In this document: piece after piece, positions 46,640-55,800 of the stretch | Layout of the letters: each line of letters starts with the position of its first letter | Numbering within the stretch: position 1 is the stretch's first letter | Assembly (NCBI RefSeq): GCF_900637055.1 | Contig: NZ_LR134338.1 | Span: 1,372,001-1,436,000, forward strand | Source: Brevibacillus brevis | GTDB lineage: Bacteria; Bacillota; Bacilli; Brevibacillales; Brevibacillaceae | Direction: 5' to 3' | DNA length: 64,000 nucleotides | Program-made: the position numbers and the translations under genes | The notes under the pieces: model-generated | The model's input: the letters and a program-made list of their open reading frames with translations, nothing else | What the model was told of the DNA's origin: nothing | Databases searched by the model: none

Positions 46640-47244
46640 GTGAAAAATAATAGAGAAATTGAGAAGACGCTCGCATCCCTTTTTGACATTGGTGATCTAT
46701 TCTCCATTTTAAAAAGAAAATATAAACCTCTCCCTTTGCAGAAAAGAGACAATGTAGAATATGAAGTCCAGTGGCAAAAAACTGAACTTGAAAAAGATGG
46801 CCATAAGGTAATTCACATTGCTCAAAATAAATTTGGCGAGAGAGTTATGCATATAGATTGTTCTTTGGTGACGGTTTGGACGATGTAGATATCAAACTGA
46901 GGGTGAAGCTGATCTCCAAAAAAGGTGTTATGGTTCCTGATCCTAATATTTTTCTAGAGTTTGATTCAGAACAAAAGCATTTACGGATTGCGGACATCCG
47001 CATGGAGGAGGATCAGGTTAACAAAGGGTATGGATCCATCATGATGAATGCCATTATGCAGCTCGGTAACGAATTGAATGTACAATGCATTACCGGATGG
47101 ATTTCCCAAGTTGATTGGGACCATATCGAACGATTAGAGCATTTTTATAAGAAGTTTGGATTTAGTTGTGAGATAAATCATGAAATTAAACATGGCACTA
47201 TCATTTGGAAAAATGCGGACTACATTAGGGAGTATAAAATTTGA
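46640..47244 (+). pseudogene. GNAT-type acetyltransferase with probable one-base frameshift
   Basis: GTG 46640 behind GGAG opens a frame (MKNNREIEKTLASLFDIGDL) that stops at 46888. From about 46858 another frame continues with FFGDGLDDVDIKLRVKLISK and the GNAT acetyl-CoA region (EDQVNKGYGSIMMNAIM), to GFSCEINHEIKHGTIIW. Adding one T near 46872 would give a single protein of about 200 residues. A copy of its tail lies at 44005. Nonfunctional unless this is a sequencing indel. Confidence 0.55.
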
Positions 47245-48098
47245 AGTTACTGATGAACACTTCTCCTTTTCGACTGGAGCAAGGTTACGAATTAGGATTT
47301 GGTCCAAGCGTGTTTGATACAATGGCAGAGGTCATTCTGGCTTTTCGCGAACCGTGGCAGGATATTCTTTTCTCATATACGAACTGGGACAGAGAATTCG
47401 ATCCGCATAGGGAGAATCTAATTGAAGATTCCGTGCACTGTTTCCACGCAGATATGATCTATGACCCTAATCAGACTATTTGCCTAAGGGTGAAGGAAAT
47501 ACTGCTTCATCATTATGCGCCTGAGAGTGATCTGAGAACTAATGAGGCCTTGATGGATCAAATGTTAGCCCGTTTTAGAGAAGTCCCATTAGATGAATTG
47601 GATGATGAACTTCTACGGAAGATTGGCACCGCTGTACACGAAATGAATTCGTTCTACACGCTAGAGGATCGTGATGAGGCAACGCAAACTTTTGTAAAAA
47701 ACCGTTTGGTCGAAACCACTAGTTCCACCTGGCTGTACCCGTTTGAACGCCCAGTCAATTTGAAAAACCAATTATGGTATCGCGTTAACACGATAGAAGA
47801 AATCCTACGGTCATTCGAGCTAACAAGTTGGATGTTTGCCTGCGTGATCGTGAATCGGAATGCGCGGGTCGAAGATTACTGCTACTTACTCGACTATACC
47901 GAAGAACATGGAGATGAACATGACGGCATGGTACTATACATGTCCGCTAAGTGGCCTGAGCTTTCAAAGATGACGTTCTTCCGAAGTTGCAAATCCTGCT
48001 GGGCGATAAGCTCGAAATCATCAAATAGACCGTCCCTCGTACGCCTACTCGATAGTAAGAGCTACGAATTAGAGTGCAAGCCATTACATATGTTTTAA
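47241..48098 (+). pseudogene. Hypothetical gene with C-terminal frameshift
   Basis: 285 residues of an unrecognised soluble protein (NTSPFRLEQGYELGFGPSVF; FHADMIYDPNQTICLRVKEI; acidic LDELDDELLRKIGT). Its reading changes character after AKWPELSK. There the alternative frame reads DDVLPKLQILLGDKLEIIK and stops at 48026-48028, which looks native. One A lost near 47966 explains it, so the printed tail to 48098 is artificial. Start TTG 47241 or ATG 47253; no clear ribosome site. It overlaps the GNAT stop. Confidence 0.6.
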
Positions 48099-48140
48099 GA
48101 CATGGACAAACAGGATTAAACAGAGAAGGGAGATTACAAC

Positions 48141-48650
48141 ATGTCGGATGAGATTATAGTGCACCCCGTCGCCTGGCCACCTGCCCCAATCAAGACCGAG
48201 CGGCTCGAGCTCCGCCAGTCTGAGGCCCGGGACCGTGTGGCGCTGATCGACCTGTTCGCCTCACCAGAGGTGGGCACCTACGTCGGCGGCTCCCGACCGC
48301 GTGACGAGCTCGAGCAAGCGCTGCCCGAGGTGCCCGGGCAGCGCTTCGGCTTCTTCGTGGTCGATCTCAACGGAACAACGATCGGCATGATCACGCTCGA
48401 TCGGCGCGGCCCGGAGCGTAAGGGTCACATCCGTCCAGAGGGCGGGGAGCCCGAGCTCGGCTACATGTTCCTGCCGCAGGCGTGGGGACGCGGGTACGCC
48501 ACCGAGGCGTGCGCAGCGGCGCTCGACTGGTTCGCCGAGTTGGAGCGGTTCGAGGACTACGGCGCCGAACAGTGGTTCGGCGTATGGTACCCGGGCACGC
48601 GTCCGATTGAGCTCATGCCCGACAGTGCGACGGCTCGCCGAGGCCGCTGA
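48141..48650 (+). pseudogene. GC-rich GNAT acetyltransferase with internal deletion
   Basis: A 169-residue RimJ-like GNAT protein, very GC-rich except for its first codons and ribosome site (GAAGGGAGATTACAAC). IKTERLELRQSEARD, ASPEVGTYVGGSRPRDELE and YMFLPQAWGRGYATEACAAA are typical. After DWFA it passes directly to ELERFEDYGAEQWFGVW. Family members carry about 35 residues between, with the N-x-x-S-x-x-L-x-x-K-L-G-F motif that closes the acetyl-CoA fold. The missing block suggests an inactive, transferred copy. Actinobacterial origin is inferred from composition. Confidence 0.62.
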
Positions 48651-48686
48651 TCAGCCGTCGGCCACGGTGAGCCGCTTGTGACAGTT

Positions 48687-49223
48687 TTAGTTTGGGAATT
48701 CCTTAATCACATTTTCAAGGTCTTTCTTCAATGAATCCAATTTAGGCTTATCGTTACTGAAAAGCCTATCATCATTTATTTTTCCCATAAGTTCACTTAG
48801 TTTCTTGAGTTCATCTTGTTTACCTTGGATCTCCAATAGGTTATTCTCATTTACTAATGACTGTATCTTTTTAAGATATTCTTTTTTATTCTGGTACAAC
48901 GTTACGATTTCGGATTGTAATTGTTCATCGGCAATAATCTGTTTTGTTTCTCCATTGTTAAAGATAATGGATGGGAGGAAAAGGGGATTAGAAATCAAAT
49001 AGCTATCAATCATTCCTGATAGATATGCCAACCTCTCTTTGTCTTTTACATTGGAGAGTTCTTTCGTAATAAGTTCAAACTGATAGACCGAGGAGGTATG
49101 TTGATGTTTGAATACATCAGTCAAAGTAATTTGGAATTGATTATGCGTAGGCTCCGATGATGTTATGCTGCAAGAAGCCAAAAAGAGGCATGAACCCAAT
49201 ATTAAGGAGAGTAATCTCTTCAT
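48687..49223 (-). CDS. Small lipoprotein
   Basis: A 178-residue secreted lipoprotein. MKRLLSLILGSCLFLASC has a clear lipobox (LASC, Cys18). The rest is charged and helical (KEYLKKIQSLVNENNLLEI), consistent with a coiled coil on the cell surface. No family recognised. AT-rich. It is divergent from the protease-like gene with 27 bases between starts, and its start region may have replaced the 5' end of that gene. Confidence 0.72.
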   Translation of the reverse strand: MKRLLSLILGSCLFLASCSITSSEPTHNQFQITLTDVFKHQHTSSVYQFELITKELSNVKDKERLAYLSGMIDSYLISNPLFLPSIIFNNGETKQIIADEQLQSEIVTLYQNKKEYLKKIQSLVNENNLLEIQGKQDELKKLSELMGKINDDRLFSNDKPKLDSLKKDLENVIKEFPN

Positions 49224-49250
49224 GAGGTATTTTCTTCCTTTCTTTCGTAA

Positions 49251-49844
49251 ATGAGTGATCCGCTACAGGAAATAATTGCACCAGTTCTCAAACCGAACGG
49301 CGATACTCAAGGATTTAATCTAAGAAATTATCAGTTCGATCCGGGTATAGATATAGCTGCATTCGAGATTTCCTTTGTCGATTTATCTCATACGCAAAAT
49401 GAAAAAGATTATTTACGAATCGAATTGTTTGATAATGTCGAGCCGACGCAAAGCATTGACGAGTTAGTTGTGGTAAATGCTACAAATTTTAATGGTTATG
49501 ATCGTGAAGAAATAAAATCAGAAGGAACAACAATGATAAGGTTAACTACACTTCCTTACTTTACTCAAATTAAAGAGTATACTAATGACTTTTTCATATG
49601 TGATGCAAATACGAATGGAGTAGGTGAGGATGGGACTGTGCAACAAGTTGAGTCGTTTGCAGGAATGAGTGGAAGCCCAGTCTTTAAAGTTACCCTGAAA
49701 GGAAGTACATGCCGTTGGATTGGAATCATGACTAATGGTGATCCTGAAGCAGGGCAATTTTGGGTTCTTGACTATCGAGTTGTGATAGATTTTCTTGATC
49801 AGAGATATTTTCATATTGACCAAGGCTTTGAGGATCCAGAATAA
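49251..49844 (+). CDS. Trypsin-like serine protease lacking the His region
   Basis: A 197-residue protein. SFAGMSGSPVFKV contains the catalytic-serine motif GxSGxP (Ser140), and TCRWIGIMTNGD resembles the strand after it. PGIDIAAFEI supplies the catalytic Asp34. The usual first domain with the TAxHC-type histidine is absent: the frame begins at MSDPLQEII and no ribosome site is visible. So it appears to be an N-terminally truncated S1-type peptidase. Confidence 0.6.
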   Translation: MSDPLQEIIAPVLKPNGDTQGFNLRNYQFDPGIDIAAFEISFVDLSHTQNEKDYLRIELFDNVEPTQSIDELVVVNATNFNGYDREEIKSEGTTMIRLTTLPYFTQIKEYTNDFFICDANTNGVGEDGTVQQVESFAGMSGSPVFKVTLKGSTCRWIGIMTNGDPEAGQFWVLDYRVVIDFLDQRYFHIDQGFEDPE

Positions 49845-50121
49845 CCACTCATAAATTTTGATATAGCTTTGCTACAATTTGATAGGCTTGAGGAGTTGCA
49901 AGCGCAATCAGCACATCAATTATGATATAACTAGGATCTACACTCACGTTTAAATGATCTAACTGTTGAACGTTTAAAATTAATAGATGCTACTAAACCC
50001 TCAAATTTGCGAGGACTCTATAATAAAATTGTGGCAGTCTAGGATTATTTTATTCCCGCAGTTTCTATTTAGGAAGATTTGTACAACTAAACGGATTTTA
50101 AAAAAAGCGATGAACACGGGA

Positions 50122-50199
50122 TTAAAACCTTACATGAATATTAATAAAAAAGTTAACGTAGTTGAAAGTGTTAAAGTTAATATTAATGTTGTCATTAAT
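50122..50199. repeat. Imperfect repeat, copy B
   Basis: Counterpart of 42275-42351. Reads KPYMNINKKVNVVESVKVNI in one frame, against KPYIDINNKVNKLENDTVNI in copy A. Confidence 0.5.
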
Positions 50200-50627
50200 G
50201 GACAAAATGTGATTCCAGCAAGTCAGATAGGCGATGGAAGACATAACAGCTCTAGTCATCGTTGACATTCCGTTTGTAGAATTTTTATAACGAACAAAAG
50301 CATGTGCAGTTTCAGAAAAAGAGAGGAGAGTCAATAAAAGTGGTATAGAAGAATTAAGACTTAATAGAACAACCAAAAGTAAAATGTCCATCCGAGCGTA
50401 TCTACTTCGGGATTTCAACATGGATGTTAAAGCAAAGGTATCCAAATGGAATGGGTATGATTTCATTGGTGGGTGTGGGTGCTTTGTTACCATTTAAAGT
50501 AGCCCGTATCCGTGACTTGATCCATTTATTTACTCCCAATGAAAGTAAATACTTCAAAAAAAATTTATAACATCCGGCTTTGTAATACATGCCTTGTAGG
50601 TTAAGCCAGCATTAATAAAACAAATAG

Positions 50628-50659
50628 AGCTCTAATCATTTAGATTAGGGCTTTTTTTA
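50628..50659 (+). terminator. Intrinsic terminator before the toxin locus
   Basis: 10-bp stem AGCTCTAATC/GATTAGGGCT (one G-T), five-base loop, then a T-run. Confidence 0.85.
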
Positions 50660-50885
50660 TTTTATTTTTGAAATTTTCACCACAGGTTGTTGGGAAAACA
50701 GACCAAGAGCACCATATTTTTTGACAATCATTTTTACCTCATAGTTGATATACTGACACCTGGGATTTTGATAGATGAAGGATACATAACGAGGTGATGT
50801 CCCTAGGGATATACAAATAGTTGTAAATTTACCGTCAAGTAACTTGAGTCACTCATAATTATTTCTATGAAAGTAGTGGAGTAAA

Positions 50886-52793
50886 ATGGTAAATCGTTTG
50901 ATGAGTTTTACGTTTGTAGGCATGCTGATTTTGCTCACATGTTTTCCTATGGCTGAAGCAAAAACGACACAAAATCCTATAGCGGAAGTATCTCAAATGG
51001 ATCGAGAAATATTGGGGCTTCAGCAGACCTTATCTTTCTTCCAGACTGTTGCTGAAAAAAAGGGAGATAAGAAATTAGCGAAAAAGATCGAGAAGCAAAT
51101 ATCCATGTTTTCGCAAAAGAACACGAAGCTCCACGCTGCACCAAAGGATTCGAATCGGCTAAAACAACAAGAAAAAATTAAGAAGCATCTGGAAAAGCAA
51201 AAAAACAAGATTCAAGAGTTGCAAAAACAAATGGAGCAACAAGTAAATGCATACTGGGAACAACTTATGCCTGAGCTTTCTCCCCTAAAAACACCACCAA
51301 TAAAGCAGGCGAACGCTGCCACATTACGCACTGCTGCTGTTCCGTTAACTTCAGCTACTCCAATCGTAGATCCCTTTGAACCGAATGACGAAACAAATAC
51401 CAGCTATCCGATTATTAGTGGAAATCTTTATACCTCAAAGCTTTCCTCCGCAAATGACACCGATATGTATCGTTTGGATTCAGGGTCCCTCTTTGGAGAA
51501 ATAACGGTGACACTGAGTGTTCCAAAAGACAAAAACTACGACCTTCTTGTCCTTCAAGATCCAAGTAAAGTAGTTGGGTCTAGTATGAATAGCGAACGTG
51601 GTCTAAAAGAGACGGTCACATTTTCTGTTCAACCAAATACGATCTATTACATTGCTGTATTTAGTATGGATCGAGATTACAGTGAAACAGATTCCTACAG
51701 TGTGAATGTAAGTAAAGTAAAAACAGAACTTGCTCTTGCTCAACCGGTTGATATTAGTCTGCCAGTAGGAGAAATACCAGCCTATCGCTTTACTGCTCCA
51801 GTAACAGGCACATATCGATTCTTTACAGGTTCATACGGAGGGTTTGGAGTGCCATTTGACACATTACTTCTTATGTATCAGGAAGAGCAAATGCAAGGCT
51901 TTGTAGATTTTAATGATGAAGCCTCGGATGGTTCTCTTTATTCCGAAATCAAGATAAACATGACAGCTGGAACCACATACTTTCTATATGTTCCTCCTTA
52001 CGACCAATCCCAGGCTTTACATACGAGACTGACAGTTGTTCTAGACACAAGTGCTGCTGTAACTTCACCAACGATCAACGAAGCAACAGTTAATGATGGT
52101 AGTATTTCGGAGAAACAAGTAATCAACTTAACGAATGGCACTTTTCATACAGATGTAGCATCTGCTGTGACAGTAAATCATTTACCTCAAGGTTTACAGC
52201 CAGTTGTGACGCGTAACAGCGAAACTCAGCTCACCATCCAATTCACGGGAAATGCAAGTAATCATGAAAAGAAACATAGTGTTCAAAATGTCTATGTGAC
52301 GATTCCGCATACAAAGATCACAGGTACGGACAAGGACGTAGTAACCAATACATTCGGTATAAATTTCACGGATACAGAATCCTTATTGGTTTCCACACCT
52401 ATTGATATAAATTTACAACCTGACAGTAAAAAAATTGTAAAATTTACTCCTCCTGTTTCTGGGAATTTTGAAGTTTTTACTGATACCAATGCTACACAGC
52501 TCGCTATTTATGAGGATTATGGACAAACACGTTTAGTCGTCTCCACTGATGCTGGGAGCGAATCTCCTTTCTCCAAGGTAACTCCTTCCTTACAAAAAGG
52601 TCAGGATTATTATGTTGTCCTCTCGGTTGCAAATAATAGCTCTGTTCAAGCACGACTTACAGCTCGTTACATCGGAGTCGAATATGTGTACAACGCAAAA
52701 GGACAACTGGTCCAAATTAGACAAAATGACAAAATCTTGACTGAGTTTATCTATGATGGCAATGGAAATCTCACCAAGAAAACGGTTTATTAA
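50886..52793 (+). CDS. Secreted PPC-domain protein with coiled coil, toxin-locus partner
   Basis: A 635-residue exported protein. Signal peptide 1-25 (ends MAEA), then a Lys/Gln-rich coiled coil (about 27-125). Pre-peptidase C-terminal (PPC)-like beta domains begin with PFEPNDETNTSYPIISGNLY (about 160), and further ones are near 280-390 and 490-600. The last 40 residues (YVYNAKGQLVQIRQNDKILT, EFIYDGNGNLTKK) match a YD repeat of the next protein. The gene sits 21 bases before the giant YD-repeat gene. It probably anchors, exports or caps that protein at the cell wall (inference). Confidence 0.82.
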   Translation: MVNRLMSFTFVGMLILLTCFPMAEAKTTQNPIAEVSQMDREILGLQQTLSFFQTVAEKKGDKKLAKKIEKQISMFSQKNTKLHAAPKDSNRLKQQEKIKKHLEKQKNKIQELQKQMEQQVNAYWEQLMPELSPLKTPPIKQANAATLRTAAVPLTSATPIVDPFEPNDETNTSYPIISGNLYTSKLSSANDTDMYRLDSGSLFGEITVTLSVPKDKNYDLLVLQDPSKVVGSSMNSERGLKETVTFSVQPNTIYYIAVFSMDRDYSETDSYSVNVSKVKTELALAQPVDISLPVGEIPAYRFTAPVTGTYRFFTGSYGGFGVPFDTLLLMYQEEQMQGFVDFNDEASDGSLYSEIKINMTAGTTYFLYVPPYDQSQALHTRLTVVLDTSAAVTSPTINEATVNDGSISEKQVINLTNGTFHTDVASAVTVNHLPQGLQPVVTRNSETQLTIQFTGNASNHEKKHSVQNVYVTIPHTKITGTDKDVVTNTFGINFTDTESLLVSTPIDINLQPDSKKIVKFTPPVSGNFEVFTDTNATQLAIYEDYGQTRLVVSTDAGSESPFSKVTPSLQKGQDYYVVLSVANNSSVQARLTARYIGVEYVYNAKGQLVQIRQNDKILTEFIYDGNGNLTKKTVY

Positions 52794-52814
52794 GGAAAGA
52801 GGAGACAAAGCTCG

Positions 52815-55800
52815 ATGCGAATCAAACAATGGTTAACAAAAAGTATAAATGTCATACTGGCAGCTTCCTTGCTATGGCCCGGTATGGCATATGCAAACAC
52901 GGAGGAATCTCCAAATGGTACAGATTCAGCTTCTGCCTCCGATCAAAATGGGACGACAAAAAATTGGCTCACTACTTATGTGAACGCAAAAGACGAAGCA
53001 TCCAAGAAAAAAGAGAAGAAACCAGATGACAAACCAAGCTACACCAAGGAGAAAGTACTCGCGGAGAATTGGGATTCCCTTCACCCAAACGATGTGTGGC
53101 AAGCTTATCGCAATTCGACAAGAGAAATGCTCCAGATTGCTTCCTATTTTTACCCACAATTTGATAAATTTTTGTCACACAACGAGCAAGTAGAGAAATA
53201 CCAGTGGACAGATGAAATAGTCATCGGAAAGATTAGCAAACTTACCAAAACGAAGTACGAGCAGATTTCTGCACTTTTGCCTGCGATAAAAATCTTTTTT
53301 GAACAAAGTAAGTCGGAAGATCAGCCTAAACCTACTCTACAACAACGAAACGCCTTGACTAGCTCTTCACTTGCTTCGAGTCCTCCCGATGCGATGTACG
53401 ACTCAGAAGGTTTGACGTATCAATACAAGCGATCCAACACAGACAATCCGGTGGACGAGCTATACCGGACAGCGAATGTGAGAGAAATCGACCTTCAATT
53501 AGATGGAAAACATGGGATGGATTTGACGTTAGAAAGAAGCTATTCTTCTTTGGACGCCATGACCGAGGATATTTATTATTCTACTTCAGAAATTAACAGG
53601 ACACGTCCCTTACAAGGAGATGTAAACTCCCTGAAACACGGCTGGAGTCTGAATTTCCCTCGGTTTCAGGAGATATACAAATCAAATACGAATTGTACCA
53701 AATCAAGTGATGCGACTAAATATTCATGTGGACATAAAGGTGAAGGCGAGCGATACCTTTTTACATTAGAGGATGGGACCGTTCTGGAGTCCTCCACGAA
53801 GTATGGAACATGGGTAAACACCCCATTTCAAGGGGCTACAATGGTCAACTATCGAGACAAAACTGGTGAATTTGGCGAGTACCACATGGCCACATTGCGA
53901 GTGAATGGGGATAAGTATGATTTTGGGGAGGAGTCTCGATACAAGGGGGATGATCTGTACACCACCTATCTGGTCAAGAAAACAAATCCTTATGGAGATA
54001 CAATCCACTATCGCATCCCAGATGACCATAGTTTGCCTATCGAAATTACTGACAGCGTAGGACGCTATATCGTCATGGATCGATTATCGGGCAGTACACA
54101 GGTAAGAGTATACCAAGATAGTTCGAAGACAACCTTGTTGAAGCACCTAGAATATGAGTGGGGAATCTATACGAACCAAGATCGTGTAATCGAACACGAT
54201 GTATCCGGTACAGCAAGTAAAGTGATCGCCGAATATATGTATCATGATGCCAAATTATACGGGAAGTCTGAATTTAACTTCAAACCGGACTATACCTTCC
54301 TGGCGACGAACGGTGTCATTAACTTTGATGATAACGGGATAGAATCATCTTCTTATACAAATGTAGACCGAACCAAGCGTGGGACAGTGAACTACAAGCT
54401 GTTGAAGCAAGTATATTACCCGGTAGAAGGTTTGTCTATGGCGTACACGTACAGCTTATACAATCCGGACGCGCCTGGTTTTTTGGATCGGGGAGTCGTA
54501 CGCCTGTATCAGGACAAGGAAATGTTGACCTACACTTCCTACCATCCAGTGACTGCTGTCAATTTTCGTTTTGCAAAGACACCTCATCCAGACGACCCAA
54601 AGACAGAGTGGTACTCGTACACCAAGTATTATCCAGAGACCAACAAAGAAATCTGGAAGGCGCCCAAATCTGAGTCCGTTAGATTTGCTACGCAGTCCCT
54701 TAACCGTGATGGCTCCCGTGTGGTAACCAGCACCCTTCAAGATGGGCTTCTAAACGAGGAAAAAGCGTTTGTGGTCAATGAAGATCGTAACTTCTTGCTG
54801 CAATCGGTGAAGAAGTATGTTGGTTCAGGTTCGGATACGGACACAATTCAAGGGGAGCTAAAGCTAACCGAAGGCGACAAAACGTATCTCTTCTCTCCTG
54901 TAACATACACGAGTTATTTGTACAACGATCGCGAAACAAAACCGACGTATGTATTTACTTTCCCTGGGCGTCCGGCTTCCATAACAACCGACCAGGATGT
55001 GTATTCGTTCCTGTTGGCTCCAAACCCGGACAAACTGTCCAAGGTAAAGGTGCGTATACCCCGTTTGGCGCAAACAACAGAATATGACTATAACAAGTAC
55101 GGAGATGTCATCAAGGAAGTTGATCCAAAGGGGAATGTAACGGTAACAGAGTATGTTTTCCCTGGAACACCATCCGATTTCCGATTGCCTGGTAGTATCA
55201 AAAAGACAGCAGCCGGCAACCCAAGTCATTATCATCAGGAAACGTATACGTACGGAGGGGACAGCTTACTCGCCACTGAAAAAATCGTGGATTCCTACCC
55301 AGATGGTATAACCCCACGGGTAGAGCAGATAGACCGTACTTACAGCTACGCAGATAAACAATTGAGATATATTGCAGAAGCAAGTACAGGACCAGATGCC
55401 AAAACCACCCTGCAAAACATCGCTTCCTATGAACCGATGGGACTTTATCCCAGTCAGATAACAATGCAGGTAGAGACGGCAGCAGGCCAAAAACAGACCC
55501 TGGCGCATAGCTATAGCTATGATGGAATGGGGCGCCTAACTTCTCGCACCTATCCGGACAATACTCTGGTCCAATTTACGTATGATTTACTCGGCCGAAA
55601 AACGAAAGAGCTCGTAACAAGCAAGGAACAGACGAGAACGACCAGTTACGCCTATGATGATGCTGTACGTAAAGTAACCATGACCATGCCAGATGGCACG
55701 CAGGTGTTTTCCCATTTCACGCCATATGGAGAGGTCGAATACAAAGGACAGATTGGAATAAATGGGGAAGTACGTCCGCTTCTGTACAATACGTATTCTC

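Larger units (their letters stand above)
49845..50885. other. Long intergenic region with gene relics
   Basis: No intact gene. It contains the second copy of the KPYxxINxKVN block (50122-50199). It also contains an open frame at 50358-50570, RIYFGISTWMLKQRYP... to ESKYFKKNL, that has no usable start near its beginning. A terminator follows at 50628. The last 200 bases should hold the promoter of the toxin locus. Confidence 0.55.

Noticed and set aside
50402-50590. 62-codon minus-strand frame
   Set aside because: No ribosome site and opposed by a more natural-looking + strand frame.
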